From an uncultured Schumannella sp. (GTDB lineage: Bacteria; Actinomycetota; Actinomycetes; Actinomycetales; Microbacteriaceae), in assembly GCF_905479755.1 (NCBI RefSeq), contig NZ_CAJQNT010000010.1, forward strand, positions 1-64,000: 64,000 nt of DNA. Reading direction: 5' to 3'. The position numbers and the translations under genes are program-made. This document shows positions 53,232 through 62,234 of this stretch, one piece after another (positions within the stretch are counted from its first letter, which is position 1; each line of letters begins with the position of its first letter). The notes under the pieces were generated by a model, which saw only the letters and a program-made list of their open reading frames with translations, ran no database searches and was not told the DNA's origin.

Positions 53232-53600
53232 ATGAGCAACAAGACGAAGCCCGAGATCGAACCGACCCTCGGCGATGCGCCCACCGACCTCGTCATCACC
53301 GACCTCGAGGTGGGTGACGGCGCCGAGGCGACGCCCGGCGCGAACGTCGACGTCCACTACGTCGGAGTCGACTTCGAGACCGGCGAGCAGTTCGACGCCA
53401 GCTGGGACCGCGGCGCCTCGATCCAGTTCCCGCTCAACGGCCTCATTAAGGGCTGGCAGGACGGCATCCCCGGCATGAAGGTCGGCGGTCGCCGTCAGCT
53501 GATCTGCCCGCCGCAGTACGCCTACGGTCCCGCGGGCGGAGGCCACCGCCTCTCGGGCCGCACGCTCGTCTTCGTGATCGACCTTCTCGCCGTCGGATAA
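53232..53600 (+). CDS. FKBP-type peptidyl-prolyl cis-trans isomerase
   Basis: This 122-residue cytosolic single-domain FKBP has VDVHYVGVDFETGEQFDASWDRG, FPLNGLIKGWQDGIPGMKVGGRRQLICPPQYAYGPAGGG and a final LVFVIDLLAV. The core residues forming the hydrophobic pocket (Tyr, Phe, Asp, Trp in GW) are present. It lacks a signal peptide, so it acts in the cytosol as a folding helper. It lies 12 bp after rpe and 27 bp before hisE, and a specific link to either is not evident. Confidence 0.95.
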   Translation: MSNKTKPEIEPTLGDAPTDLVITDLEVGDGAEATPGANVDVHYVGVDFETGEQFDASWDRGASIQFPLNGLIKGWQDGIPGMKVGGRRQLICPPQYAYGPAGGGHRLSGRTLVFVIDLLAVG

Positions 53601-53615
53601 GGCTCCGCGCGCCGG

Positions 53616-53621
53616 TACCCT
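53616..53621 (+). promoter_or_regulatory. hisE -10 element, leaderless placement
   Basis: TACCCT ends 6 nt before the hisE GTG at 53628 and no Shine-Dalgarno lies between. It would start the hisE-hisG-hisF-hisI-trpE transcript. No good -35 hexamer was seen. Confidence 0.45.
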
Positions 53622-53627
53622 GGAGTC

Positions 53628-53891
53628 GTGAAGACTTTCGACTCGCTCTACTCGGAACTCGCCGAGAAGGCCGCGACCCGTCCCGCTGGCTCGGGGACGG
53701 TCGCGGAACTCGACGCGGGCGTCCACGCGATCGGCAAGAAGATCGTCGAGGAGGCCGCCGAAGTGTGGATGGCCGCCGAGTACCAGAGCGACGCCGAGAC
53801 GGCGGAAGAGATTTCGCAGCTCCTGTACCACCTCCAGGTGCTCATGCTCGCGAAGGGCTTGAGCCTCGAGGACGTCTACCGACATCTGTGA
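53628..53891 (+). CDS. hisE: Phosphoribosyl-ATP pyrophosphatase
   Basis: HisE removes pyrophosphate from PR-ATP, the second histidine step. The 87-residue helical protein (MazG-like fold) has [28 protein letters not shown] and the acidic metal site [37 protein letters not shown]. It is a stand-alone protein, while hisI is separate, as in other actinobacteria. Start GTG 53628 is supported by the -10 hexamer 6 nt upstream. Confidence 0.96.
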   Translation: MKTFDSLYSELAEKAATRPAGSGTVAELDAGVHAIGKKIVEEAAEVWMAAEYQSDAETAEEISQLLYHLQVLMLAKGLSLEDVYRHL

Positions 53892-53916
53892 ACGTCGCCC
53901 TGACCGTCACGTTCAC
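53888..53916. repeat. Inverted repeat spanning the hisE stop
   Basis: GTGAACGT (53888-53895) and ACGTTCAC (53909-53916) are perfect 8-bp inverted repeats around a 13-nt centre, overlapping the hisE stop codon and lying 17 bp before hisG. It could form an intercistronic RNA hairpin or bind a dimeric regulator. No further evidence distinguishes these. Confidence 0.5.
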
Positions 53917-53933
53917 CACCAGAAAGCAGAATC

Positions 53934-54773
53934 ATGCTGAGAATCGCGGTGCCCAATAAGGGCTCGCTCTCGGAGACCGCCGTCGAAATGCTGCGCGAGG
54001 CGGGCTACGCCACCCGTCGCGACCCCAAAGAGCTCATCGTCGCTGATCCGCGCAACAACGTGGAGTTCTTCTACCTGCGCCCGCGCGACATCGCGACCTA
54101 CGTCGGCTCCGGAGCCCTGGATGTCGGGGTCACCGGCCGCGACCTGCTGCTCGACTCGCAGTCGCCGGCCGTCGAGATCGATGAACTCGACTTCGGCGCC
54201 TCCACATTCCGGTTCGCCGGGCCGACGGGTCGCTTCACCGAGCTGAGCGATCTCGCCGGGTTGCGCGTGGCCACGAGCTACGACGCGCTGGTCCGGGACT
54301 TCCTCGCCTCGCACAATGTCGAGGTGGAGGTCGTCCGGTTGGATGGCGCCGTGGAGTCCGCGGTGCGTCTCGGCGTCGCCGATGCGGTCGCCGACGTGGT
54401 CGAGACCGGTTCGACGCTGAAGAAGCAGGGCCTGGAGATTTTCGGCCCAGTGATCCTCAAGTCGCAAGCCGTCTTGATCGCTGCGCAGCCCGACGTCGCG
54501 GGGCTGCAGACGCTCCGGCGTCGGATCCAGGGCGTCATGGTCGCCCACCAGTACGTGCTCATGGACTACGACCTCCCGGCCGAGCTCGTCGAGCAGGCAT
54601 CCGCGATCACCCCCGGATTCGAGTCCCCGACGGTCTCGCCGCTGCGCGACAGCGGCTGGGTCGCGGTGCGCGTCATGGTGCCGCGCGCGGAGACCAACCA
54701 GGTGATGGACGAGCTCTACGGCCTGGGCGCGCGTGCCATCCTGGTCAGTTCCATTCACGCCGCACGGATCTGA
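53934..54773 (+). CDS. hisG: ATP phosphoribosyltransferase (long form)
   Basis: HisG condenses ATP and PRPP, the first and feedback-regulated step of histidine synthesis. The 279-residue protein starts [24 protein letters not shown] and has [16 protein letters not shown], and the PRPP site [20 protein letters not shown]. The C-terminal segment from about residue 205 is the ACT-like domain that binds histidine ([35 protein letters not shown]), so allosteric inhibition is expected. No hisZ is needed for this long form. Confidence 0.97.
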   Translation: MLRIAVPNKGSLSETAVEMLREAGYATRRDPKELIVADPRNNVEFFYLRPRDIATYVGSGALDVGVTGRDLLLDSQSPAVEIDELDFGASTFRFAGPTGRFTELSDLAGLRVATSYDALVRDFLASHNVEVEVVRLDGAVESAVRLGVADAVADVVETGSTLKKQGLEIFGPVILKSQAVLIAAQPDVAGLQTLRRRIQGVMVAHQYVLMDYDLPAELVEQASAITPGFESPTVSPLRDSGWVAVRVMVPRAETNQVMDELYGLGARAILVSSIHAARI

Positions 54774-54810
54774 TCATGACCGTGGCTGTGACTGTTCCCG
54801 CGGTGACCCG

Positions 54811-55572
54811 GTGAGCGTCGCCACGCGGGTGATCCCGTGCCTGGATGTGGCGGCCGGCCGCGTCGTAAAGGGCGTGAACTTCCTCAACCTCCGCGACGCC
54901 GGTGATCCCGTCGAGCTGGCGAAGCGCTACTACGAGCAGGGCGCCGACGAGGTGACCTTCCTCGACGTCACGGCGACGGTGGAGGACCGCGCCACGATGT
55001 ACGAGACAGTGACCGCGACGGCCGAACAGGTGTTCATTCCGCTCACCGTCGGTGGCGGCGTGCGCTCGACCGACGACGTCGGTCGCCTGCTCGGCTTCGG
55101 CGCCGACAAGGTGGGGGTCAACAGTGCCGCGATCGCGCGTCCCGACCTGCTCGGCGAGATCGCCGACCGCTTCGGCGCGCAGGTGCTGGTGCTCTCGCTC
55201 GACGTGAAGCGGTCGACGCGCACCCCGAGTGGTTTCGTGGTGACGACGCACGGCGGTCGGAGCGAGACCGATCTCGACGCGCTCGCCTGGGCGCGGGAGG
55301 CGATCGAGCGGGGCGCGGGCGAACTGCTCGTCAACTCCATCGACGCTGACGGAACCAAGCAGGGCTTCGATCTGGAGATGGTCGCGGCCATGCGCGAGTT
55401 AAGCACCGTCCCGGTGATCGCGAGCGGCGGAGCCGGCGCGCTCGAGCACTTCGCCCCGGCGGTGGCGGCGGGCGCCGATGCGGTTCTCGCCGCCTCGGTG
55501 TTCCACAACGCGGAGCTCACGGTGGGCCAGGTCAAGGATGCGCTGCGGGCAGAAGGAGTGGTGGTTCGATGA
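54811..55572 (+). CDS. hisF: Imidazole glycerol phosphate synthase subunit HisF
   Basis: HisF is the cyclase subunit that uses ammonia from HisH to make IGP and AICAR. The 253-residue TIM barrel has the catalytic Asp in [18 protein letters not shown] and the second in VLSLDVKRS, plus the phosphate sites [14 protein letters not shown] and [13 protein letters not shown]. Start GTG 54811 is chosen because homologues begin S-V-A-T-R-V-I-P. A longer in-frame version reaches into hisG. It overlaps hisI by 4 bp (ATGA). hisH is not in the window. Confidence 0.96.
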   Translation: MSVATRVIPCLDVAAGRVVKGVNFLNLRDAGDPVELAKRYYEQGADEVTFLDVTATVEDRATMYETVTATAEQVFIPLTVGGGVRSTDDVGRLLGFGADKVGVNSAAIARPDLLGEIADRFGAQVLVLSLDVKRSTRTPSGFVVTTHGGRSETDLDALAWAREAIERGAGELLVNSIDADGTKQGFDLEMVAAMRELSTVPVIASGGAGALEHFAPAVAAGADAVLAASVFHNAELTVGQVKDALRAEGVVVR

Positions 55573-55940
55573 GCACGCTCGACGCGACGACGGTCGGCGA
55601 GGTGGTGGCGCGAGCTCGCTTCGACGCCCAGGGTCTGCTTCCCGCGGTCGTGCAGCAGCACGACACGCGCGAGGTTCTCATGCTCGGCTACATGAACGCC
55701 GAGGCGCTGCGCCGCACGCTCACGGAGGGCCGCGTGACCTACTGGTCTCGCAGCCGTCAGGAGTATTGGCGCAAGGGTGACACGAGTGGCCACATCCAGC
55801 TGGTGCGCGGCGCGGCGCTCGATTGCGACGGCGATACGCTGTTGCTCCAGGTCGAGCAGGTCGGGCCCGCGTGTCACACCGGCGCCCACGCCTGCTTCGA
55901 CGTCGACCCGCTCGAGCCTGTTCTCGGAGAGACCGAATGA
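55569..55940 (+). CDS. hisI: Phosphoribosyl-AMP cyclohydrolase
   Basis: HisI opens the adenine ring of PR-AMP, the third histidine step. The 123-residue metalloenzyme has [41 protein letters not shown], the acidic/Cys metal ligands in [27 protein letters not shown], and normal length. It overlaps hisF and trpE by 4 bp each, so histidine and tryptophan genes are fused into one coupled transcription unit. Confidence 0.97.
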   Translation: MSTLDATTVGEVVARARFDAQGLLPAVVQQHDTREVLMLGYMNAEALRRTLTEGRVTYWSRSRQEYWRKGDTSGHIQLVRGAALDCDGDTLLLQVEQVGPACHTGAHACFDVDPLEPVLGETE

Positions 55941-57460
55941 CGACCACCACGCGCGACGACTTCGCCGGATCCATCGCGGCCGGACACCGCGTCGTTCCCG
56001 TGCTGCGGAGCCTGTTCGCCGATGGGGAGACGCCGGTCGGCGTCTACCGGAAGCTCGCCGAGGGGCGGCCCGGGACCTTCCTCCTCGAATCGGCGGAGCA
56101 GGGCGGCATCTGGTCGCGTTATTCCTTCGTCGGCGTCGGCTCTCTCGGCGTGCTCACGCAAGAAGATGACCGCGCCGTCTGGCTCGACTACGGGCTCTCG
56201 GCCGAGCGCGCGCTCGGCGACGACGCCCCCACCGCCCCCCTCGACGCCTTGGCGCACCTCTACGCGCGCTGGTCGACACCGCATGTCGTCGACCAACCGC
56301 CGCTCACGGGTGGTCTCGTCGGATTCGTGGGCTGGGAGGCGATCCGCCAGCTCGAGCGCCTCCCGAATCAGCCTCCCGCGGATTACGTTGTTCCCGGTCA
56401 GGCACTGAGTTTCGTCTCCGAACTGATCGTGCTCGACCACCGCACCGGCACCGCGACGCTCATCGTCACGGCGCTGAACGATGGGGTGGAGTCGGCCGAT
56501 GAGTTGTGGGAGACGGCACAGCAGCGCCTCGATGCCCTCCAGCTCGGACTCGCCGCGCCGACGGAGGCGTGGATCGGCGAAGTCGATCTGAGCGTCGAGC
56601 CCTCGCCGATCGCGCGGGTTCCCGCGCAGGCTTTCCTCGACGCGGTCGAGACCTCGAAGCAGTACATCCGCGACGGTGACGTGTTCCAGGTCGTGATCTC
56701 GCAGCGGTTCGACCATGAGATCACCGCCACCCCGCTCGAGGTCTATCGCGTGCTGCGGATACTGAATCCGAGTCCTTACATGTACCTGTTGGCGCTCGAG
56801 TCGCCCGCGGGGGAGGCGTATTCGGTCGTGGGAAGCTCGCCGGAGGCGCTCGTGAAGGTCAAGGACGGCCGCGCCTTCACGCATCCGATCGCCGGATCCC
56901 GCCCGCGCGGCGAGACGCCCGAGCACGACGGCGAACTCGCCGACGAACTGCTCGCGGACCCGAAGGAGCAGGCGGAGCACCTCATGCTCGTCGACCTGGC
57001 GCGCAACGATCTCTCGAAGGTGTGCGTGCCCGGCTCGGTCGATGTCACCGAGTTCATGCAGGTGGAGCGATTCAGCCACATCATGCACCTGGTCTCGAGC
57101 GTCGAGGGCGACCTGCGACCGGACGCCACCGCGATCGATGCCTTCCGCGCGACCTTCCCCGCCGGAACGCTCTCGGGCGCCCCCAAGCCGCGGGCTCTCG
57201 AAATCATCGACGAGCTCGAGGTCGCGCAGCGCGGCGTCTACGGCGGAGTGGTCGGGTACTTCGGTCTCGCGGGCGACGCGGACCTGGCGATCGCGATTCG
57301 CACCGCCACGATCGTCGGCGGTCTGGCACGCGTTCAGGCGGGCGCCGGCCTTGTCGCCGACTCCGACCCCGCGAGCGAGCACCTCGAAGCCCAGAACAAG
57401 GCCGCGGCCCCGCTGCGTGCCGTCGCCATCGCCAACGCCCTCCGCCGCGTCGCGTCGTGA
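55937..57460 (+). CDS. trpE: Anthranilate synthase component I
   Basis: TrpE makes anthranilate from chorismate and ammonia, the committed tryptophan step. From ATG 55937 the 507-residue protein has the N-terminal feedback region with LLESAEQGGIWSRYSFVG (the LLES element contacts tryptophan). The catalytic domain has RDGDVFQVVISQRF, NPSPYMYLL, TFPAGTLSGAPKPRALEIIDELE and GVYGGVVGYFGLAGDADLAIAIRT. No leader peptide or attenuator can lie upstream because the start overlaps hisI, so control must be enzymatic or at a distant promoter. trpG is not in the window. Confidence 0.97.
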   Translation: MTTTTRDDFAGSIAAGHRVVPVLRSLFADGETPVGVYRKLAEGRPGTFLLESAEQGGIWSRYSFVGVGSLGVLTQEDDRAVWLDYGLSAERALGDDAPTAPLDALAHLYARWSTPHVVDQPPLTGGLVGFVGWEAIRQLERLPNQPPADYVVPGQALSFVSELIVLDHRTGTATLIVTALNDGVESADELWETAQQRLDALQLGLAAPTEAWIGEVDLSVEPSPIARVPAQAFLDAVETSKQYIRDGDVFQVVISQRFDHEITATPLEVYRVLRILNPSPYMYLLALESPAGEAYSVVGSSPEALVKVKDGRAFTHPIAGSRPRGETPEHDGELADELLADPKEQAEHLMLVDLARNDLSKVCVPGSVDVTEFMQVERFSHIMHLVSSVEGDLRPDATAIDAFRATFPAGTLSGAPKPRALEIIDELEVAQRGVYGGVVGYFGLAGDADLAIAIRTATIVGGLARVQAGAGLVADSDPASEHLEAQNKAAAPLRAVAIANALRRVAS

Positions 57461-58050
57461 TGCGGCGACCCAAGTCCCTCCTGCTGTCGCTCGTCGCGCT
57501 GGCGGGGCTGGCGTTGCTGCTCGCCTGGTCGCAGGACTGGTTCGTCGTCGAGATGGCCGGCACCGCGCATCCCGTCGGGGGCGACGTCGCCGCCGGAGCG
57601 ATCGCCGCGCTCGCCCTGACGGCCCTTGCGGTTGTGGCCGCGCTCGCGCTCTCGGGCCCCGTCTTCCGGGTGATTCTCGGGGCCTTGACCGTCCTCGTCG
57701 GCGGCAGCGTCGTGCTCGTCACCGTGTTCGTGCTCGCCGAGCCGATCCTGGCGGTCGCGCCCGCCCTGAGTGAGCAGTCGGGAATTTCGGGTCTGGCCTC
57801 GCTGACCGAACTCGTGGACGCCATCGAGCCGACCGCGTGGCCGTCGGTCGCCGCCGCCGTCGGCGTCGTGCTCGCTCTGGCCGGCGTCGCCGTCATCGCG
57901 ACCTCGGCGCGCTGGCCGCGCTCGGGTCGCCGTTTCGCGCGCGAACCGGTGCAGTCCGTCGACGGCGGGAGCGCCATCGACGAGTGGGATGCTCTGAGTC
58001 ACGGCGACGATCCCACCGAAGAGCACGGCCCCACGCGCGACGACCGCTAG
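57460..58050 (+). CDS. Tryptophan-operon-associated membrane protein
   Basis: This 196-residue protein has about four TM helices (near 6-22, 43-64, 70-93 and 128-150). The pattern LLLSLVALAGLALLLAWSQDWFVVEMAG matches the actinobacterial Trp-biosynthesis-associated membrane protein family found between trpE and trpC, for example Rv1610 in M. tuberculosis. The molecular role is unknown, and transport of an aromatic intermediate has been suggested only by context. The C-terminal 45 residues are acidic and cytosolic. The ATG overlaps the trpE stop by one base (GTGATG). Confidence 0.88.
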   Translation: MRRPKSLLLSLVALAGLALLLAWSQDWFVVEMAGTAHPVGGDVAAGAIAALALTALAVVAALALSGPVFRVILGALTVLVGGSVVLVTVFVLAEPILAVAPALSEQSGISGLASLTELVDAIEPTAWPSVAAAVGVVLALAGVAVIATSARWPRSGRRFAREPVQSVDGGSAIDEWDALSHGDDPTEEHGPTRDDR

Positions 58051-58053
58051 ACT
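58048..58053 (+). promoter_or_regulatory. Possible internal trp promoter -10
   Basis: TAGACT overlaps the stop of the membrane-protein gene. GAAGGAG (58073-58079) then serves the next small gene. It could provide separate transcription of the 76-aa gene and trpCBA. No -35 was found. Confidence 0.4.
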
Positions 58054-58086
58054 CGTCACGCCGACACACCTTGAAGGAGCATCGCT

Positions 58087-58317
58087 GTGAGCAACGAAAA
58101 CGAGCCGGGACACGGACACTCGGTCGCCGCCTGGACCTCGGTTGTGGTGATGCTCATCGCAGTGACCGGCGGCACCATCGCGTACTGGTTCGCGGTGGAG
58201 TGGCTCGTCTGGGCCTTCGCCGGCCTGCTGCTGGTCGGCGCGGTCCTCTGGGGTCTCCTGAACAAGCTCGGCTTCGGCGAGAAGGTTCACGAGTCCATCG
58301 AGAAGGTGCACTCCTAG
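58087..58317 (+). CDS. Small two-TM protein with HGxxxAAWT motif (DUF6704-like)
   Basis: This 76-residue protein starts with a polar segment containing GHGHSVAAWTSV, a variant of the HGxxPAAW motif of small actinobacterial membrane proteins. Two TM helices follow (about 19-37 and 42-62) and then a charged tail. Such genes recur between trpE and trpC in actinobacteria, but their function is unknown. The GTG has GAAGGAG 7 nt upstream. It ends 1 bp before the trpC GTG. Confidence 0.82.
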   Translation: MSNENEPGHGHSVAAWTSVVVMLIAVTGGTIAYWFAVEWLVWAFAGLLLVGAVLWGLLNKLGFGEKVHESIEKVHS

Positions 58318-58318
58318 A

Positions 58319-59113
58319 GTGCTCTCCGATCTCGTTGCCGGGGCCGTCGCAGACGCCTCGGAGCGGCGCGCTACGCGCAGTCTGTCCGAGGTCGAGGCTG
58401 CGGCGCTCGAGCGCTCGCCCGCCCTCGACGCCATGACGGTGCTCGCTCCCGCCGATCGCGTCAAGATCATCGCCGAGGTCAAGCGTGCGAGTCCCTCGCG
58501 CGGTGCGCTGGCCGAAATCGCCGATCCTGCGTCCCTTGCCGTCTCGTACCAGACGGGCGGCGCCAGCGCGATCAGCGTGCTGACCGAGGGGCGGCGTTTC
58601 CAGGGATCGCTCGCCGATCTCGAGAACGTGCGCGCCGCGGTCGATGTGCCGGTCCTCCGCAAGGACTTCATCGCCGAGCCCTACCAGGTGTTCGAGGCAC
58701 GTGCGGCGGGCGCCGATCTCGTGCTGCTCATCGTCGCCGCGCTCGAGCAGCCCGTGCTGCGCGAACTCCACGACCTCATCCTCCAGCTGGGCATGACCCC
58801 TCTCGTCGAGACGCATTCGGCGGATGAGGTGGAACGAGCGCTCGACGTCGGAGCCTCGATCATCGGGGTTAACGCGCGCGATCTGAGTACCTTCGAACTC
58901 GATCGCGACCTGTTCGGCCGTCTTGCCGATCGCATCCCGTCGGGCGTGATTCGCATCGCGGAGTCGGCCGTGCTCACCCCAGAGGACGTCACCCATTACC
59001 GCTCGGCGGGTGCCGATGTCGTGCTCATCGGCGAGGCGCTCGTCCGCGGGGCCGACCCGGTTTCCACTCTCGAGTCGTTCCTGGCGGCCGGATCACACGG
59101 AGCAGAATCATGA
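58319..59113 (+). CDS. trpC: Indole-3-glycerol phosphate synthase
   Basis: TrpC closes the indole ring from CdRP. The 264-residue TIM barrel has [21 protein letters not shown] with the catalytic Glu and Lys, [65 protein letters not shown] and the phosphate-binding [10 protein letters not shown]. It is a single-function protein. TrpF activity is usually supplied by the bifunctional HisA/PriA isomerase in actinobacteria, consistent with the lack of trpF here. It overlaps trpB by 4 bp. Confidence 0.97.
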   Translation: MLSDLVAGAVADASERRATRSLSEVEAAALERSPALDAMTVLAPADRVKIIAEVKRASPSRGALAEIADPASLAVSYQTGGASAISVLTEGRRFQGSLADLENVRAAVDVPVLRKDFIAEPYQVFEARAAGADLVLLIVAALEQPVLRELHDLILQLGMTPLVETHSADEVERALDVGASIIGVNARDLSTFELDRDLFGRLADRIPSGVIRIAESAVLTPEDVTHYRSAGADVVLIGEALVRGADPVSTLESFLAAGSHGAES

Positions 59114-60321
59114 GCCTGCGGGATCAGCCCGGCCCCTTCTTCGGAGACTTCGGCGGGCGCTTCATGCCCGAGTCGCTCATCGCGGCGATCGACGAGCTCG
59201 CCGCCGCCTACGAGTCGGCGAAGGCAGATCCGGGCTTCCAGGCGGAGCTCGCCGAACTGCACCGCACCTACACGGGGCGCCCCTCACTTATCACCGAGGT
59301 GCCGCGCTTCGCCGAGCACGCCGGCGGCGCGCGCATCATCCTGAAGCGCGAGGATTTGAACCACACCGGCTCGCACAAGATCAACAACGTGCTGGGCCAG
59401 GCACTGCTGACGCGGCGCATCGGCAAGAAGCGCGTGATCGCCGAGACCGGAGCGGGCCAGCACGGCGTCGCCACCGCCACGGCCGCCGCGCTCTTCGGGC
59501 TCGAGTGCACGATCTTCATGGGCGAGGTCGACACGCAGCGTCAGGCGCTCAACGTGGCACGCATGCGGCTGCTCGGCGCCGAGGTGGTTTCGGTCACGAC
59601 GGGGTCGCGCACGCTCAAGGACGCGATCAACGAGGCCTACCGCGAGTGGGTGACGAGCGTCGAGACGACCAACTACGTGTTCGGCACCGCGGCGGGCCCG
59701 CACCCGTTCCCGGCGATGGTGCGCGACTTCCAGAAGATCATCGGCGAAGAAGCCCGAGAGCAAGTGCTCGCGCTCACCGGCCGCCTGCCCGATGCGGTTG
59801 CCGCGTGCGTCGGCGGCGGGTCGAATGCGATCGGCATCTTCCACGCCTTCCTCGACGACGCCGACGTGAAGCTCTACGGTTTCGAGGCAGCCGGCGATGG
59901 CGTCGACACCGAACGCCACGCGGCGTCGATCGAGCGGGGACGCCCCGGCATCCTGCACGGAGCCCGCAGCTATCTGCTGCAGGACGAGGACGGCCAGACC
60001 ATCGAGTCGCACTCGATCTCGGCCGGACTCGACTACCCCGGGGTCGGCCCGGAGCACGCCTTCCTGGCGGATGCGGGCCGCGCCGAGTATCTGCCGGCGA
60101 CCGACACCGAAGCCATGGAGGCGCTGCGCCTGCTGAGCCGCACCGAGGGCATCATCCCGGCGATCGAGTCCGCGCACGCGCTCGCGGGCGCGTTGCGGCT
60201 CGGGCGCGAACTCGGCCCCGACGCGATCATCCTGGTAAACCTCTCCGGCCGCGGCGATAAGGATGTCGCGACCGCGGGGGAGTGGTTCGATCTGTTCGAC
60301 GAGGGAGCGGTGCAATCGTGA
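59110..60321 (+). CDS. trpB: Tryptophan synthase beta chain
   Basis: TrpB condenses indole and serine using PLP. The 403-residue protein has [23 protein letters not shown], the PLP lysine K90 in [33 protein letters not shown], the phosphate cradle [10 protein letters not shown] and [11 protein letters not shown]. It is the canonical TrpB1 form that partners with TrpA. It overlaps trpC and trpA by 4 bp each. Confidence 0.98.
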   Translation: MSLRDQPGPFFGDFGGRFMPESLIAAIDELAAAYESAKADPGFQAELAELHRTYTGRPSLITEVPRFAEHAGGARIILKREDLNHTGSHKINNVLGQALLTRRIGKKRVIAETGAGQHGVATATAAALFGLECTIFMGEVDTQRQALNVARMRLLGAEVVSVTTGSRTLKDAINEAYREWVTSVETTNYVFGTAAGPHPFPAMVRDFQKIIGEEAREQVLALTGRLPDAVAACVGGGSNAIGIFHAFLDDADVKLYGFEAAGDGVDTERHAASIERGRPGILHGARSYLLQDEDGQTIESHSISAGLDYPGVGPEHAFLADAGRAEYLPATDTEAMEALRLLSRTEGIIPAIESAHALAGALRLGRELGPDAIILVNLSGRGDKDVATAGEWFDLFDEGAVQS

Positions 60322-61136
60322 GTGCGACCCCGTTGTCGGTGGGAACCCGCATCGCCGAGCGTCGCATCGACGGTCGCGGCGTGCTCGTCGGTTACCTTCC
60401 GGTCGGCTTCCCCGACCTGGCCACGAGCATCGATGCGGCGGTGGCGCTCGTCGAGAACGGCGTCGACGCGATCGAGTTGGGGTTGCCGTACTCCGACCCC
60501 GTCATGGATGGGATCGCGATCCAACAGGCGACGCAGGTCGCGCTGTCGGCCGGTTTCCGCATCCGCGATGTTTTCACCGCGGTCGAGGCCGTTCGGTCGC
60601 GGGTGGATGCCCCCGTGCTGGTGATGACCTACTGGAACCCGGTCGTGCAGTACGGCGCCGACCGTTTCGCCGATCAGCTTCGGGACGCCGGCGGCGCCGG
60701 TCTCATCACTCCCGATATCACTCCCGATTCCGCCGCGGACTGGATCGCCACAAGCGTTCGCACCGGGTTGGATCGGGTCTTTCTTGCCGCACCGTCCTCG
60801 ACCGACGAGCGTCTCAAGCTCACCGTCGAGAACTCGCGCGGCTTCGTCTACGCCGTGTCGACGATGGGCATCACCGGTGCCCGCGCCGACGTCGCCGCCT
60901 CGGCCCGAACCCTCGTCGAGCGACTGCGCGCCGCCGGTGCCGAGAACACCTGCGTCGGCATCGGCATCTCACGCGGTGATCAGGTCGCCGAGGTGCTCGA
61001 GTACGCCGACGGCGCAATCGTCGGCTCGGCCCTCGTGACGGCTCTCGCCGAACGAGGCGTTGCGGGGGTCGCGGCGACCGCCGCCGAATTGGCGACCGGC
61101 CTCCGCTCCGGCACCGCCCGCCCGCAAGCTCACTAG
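60318..61136 (+). CDS. trpA: Tryptophan synthase alpha chain
   Basis: TrpA cleaves indole glycerol phosphate and channels indole to TrpB. From GTG 60318 the 272-residue TIM barrel shows the catalytic Glu in [24 protein letters not shown] and the second acid in the preceding [13 protein letters not shown] region, [28 protein letters not shown] and the phosphate site [14 protein letters not shown]. The start overlaps the trpB stop (GTGA). The stop is followed by a TAGACT -10 for lgt. Confidence 0.97.
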   Translation: MSATPLSVGTRIAERRIDGRGVLVGYLPVGFPDLATSIDAAVALVENGVDAIELGLPYSDPVMDGIAIQQATQVALSAGFRIRDVFTAVEAVRSRVDAPVLVMTYWNPVVQYGADRFADQLRDAGGAGLITPDITPDSAADWIATSVRTGLDRVFLAAPSSTDERLKLTVENSRGFVYAVSTMGITGARADVAASARTLVERLRAAGAENTCVGIGISRGDQVAEVLEYADGAIVGSALVTALAERGVAGVAATAAELATGLRSGTARPQAH

Positions 61137-61159
61137 ACTCGTCCCCGGCGCTTCGCGCC
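61134..61159 (+). promoter_or_regulatory. lgt promoter -10 and leader hairpin
   Basis: TAGACT (61134-61139) overlaps the trpA stop. A 5-bp hairpin, GGCGC (61147-61151) and GCGCC (61155-61159), falls in the predicted leader. GAAAGG (61173-61178) is the Shine-Dalgarno 6 nt before the lgt GTG. Confidence 0.45.
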
Positions 61160-61184
61160 TTCGATCCTCGCCGAAAGGTCCGCC

Positions 61185-62234
61185 GTGTTCCCGCTGAGTA
61201 TCCCGAGCCCGCCGTCCGATTGGCGCTACTTCGATCTCGGTGCGTGGCTCGCCTCCGTGCTGCCATTCGTGCCGGAGGGCTTCTCGCTGCGCATCCACGC
61301 GTACGCGATCCTGATCCTGATCGGGATCTTCGCCGCCGTGGTGCTGACCAACCACCGCCTCACCAAGCGCGGCGGCGAGCCGTGGATCATCATCGACATC
61401 TCGCTCTGGGCCGTCGTCTTCGGCATCGTCTTCGCGCGGCTTTATCACGTCGTGACGCACCCCGGCGACTACTTCGGCGAGGGCAAGGACCCGTGGGAGA
61501 TCGTCCAGATCTGGGACGGCGGAAACGCGATCTTCGGCGCCCTGATCGGCGGCGCGATCGGCATTGCGATCGCCTGCCGAATGACGGGACTCCGTTTCTG
61601 GAGCGTCGCCGACGCACTCGCCCCCGGCCTCCTGCTCGCCCAGGCGATCGGACGCCTCGGCAACTACATGAACCAGGAACTCTTCGGTCTTCCCACCGAC
61701 CTGCCCTGGGGGCTCGAGATCGACCGCCCGAATTCGGCGATCCCGGTCGGCATCCCGGAGGATGCGCTCTTCCACCCGACGTTCCTCTACGAACTCCTCT
61801 GGAACCTCGCGGGTGTCGCCGTGATCCTGTTGATCGAGAACCGCGTGCGCGTCGTCGCCGGCCAGAAGCTGCCGGAGTTCGAACGCCGCGCCGACTGGCA
61901 GTGGGGCAAGGTCCTCGGCCTGTATCTCATCTGGTACGGCATCGGCCGCACCTGGTTCGAGTCGATCCGCCTCGACCCGAGCGAGACGTTCCTCGGAGTG
62001 CGATCCAACGTCTGGGCTGCGCTCGCGGGCATCGTCATCGGCTTGTTCATCCTGCTCTACCAGTCGCGCAACCACCGCGGCGTCGAGCCGAGCGTCTACG
62101 CCCCGGGCCGCGAGTGGTCGCCGTCGACTGCGATAGACTCCGAAGACACCTACTCGGAGGTCGACGACATCGACGACGCTCTTGGGGGCGTGGATGAGGC
62201 ACCCGCCACAAGTGGGAGCGCCAGCCGCTCGTAG
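61185..62234 (+). CDS. lgt: Phosphatidylglycerol-prolipoprotein diacylglyceryl transferase
   Basis: Lgt attaches diacylglycerol to the lipobox Cys of prolipoproteins, including the two binding-protein lipoproteins in this window. The 349-residue membrane protein has about seven TM helices, the conserved HAYAILILIGIF, ARLYHVVTHPGDY, and the Lgt signature RLGNYMNQELFGLPTDLPWGLEI. HPTFLYELLWN follows. The last 55 or so residues are acidic and Ser-rich, a cytosolic tail seen in actinobacterial Lgt. The position after trpA is standard for the phylum. Confidence 0.96.
   Translation: MFPLSIPSPPSDWRYFDLGAWLASVLPFVPEGFSLRIHAYAILILIGIFAAVVLTNHRLTKRGGEPWIIIDISLWAVVFGIVFARLYHVVTHPGDYFGEGKDPWEIVQIWDGGNAIFGALIGGAIGIAIACRMTGLRFWSVADALAPGLLLAQAIGRLGNYMNQELFGLPTDLPWGLEIDRPNSAIPVGIPEDALFHPTFLYELLWNLAGVAVILLIENRVRVVAGQKLPEFERRADWQWGKVLGLYLIWYGIGRTWFESIRLDPSETFLGVRSNVWAALAGIVIGLFILLYQSRNHRGVEPSVYAPGREWSPSTAIDSEDTYSEVDDIDDALGGVDEAPATSGSASRS

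Noticed and set aside
55900-55937. trp attenuator or leader peptide before trpE
   Set aside because: trpE overlaps hisI by 4 bp, and no Trp-rich short ORF or terminator hairpin pair is present.
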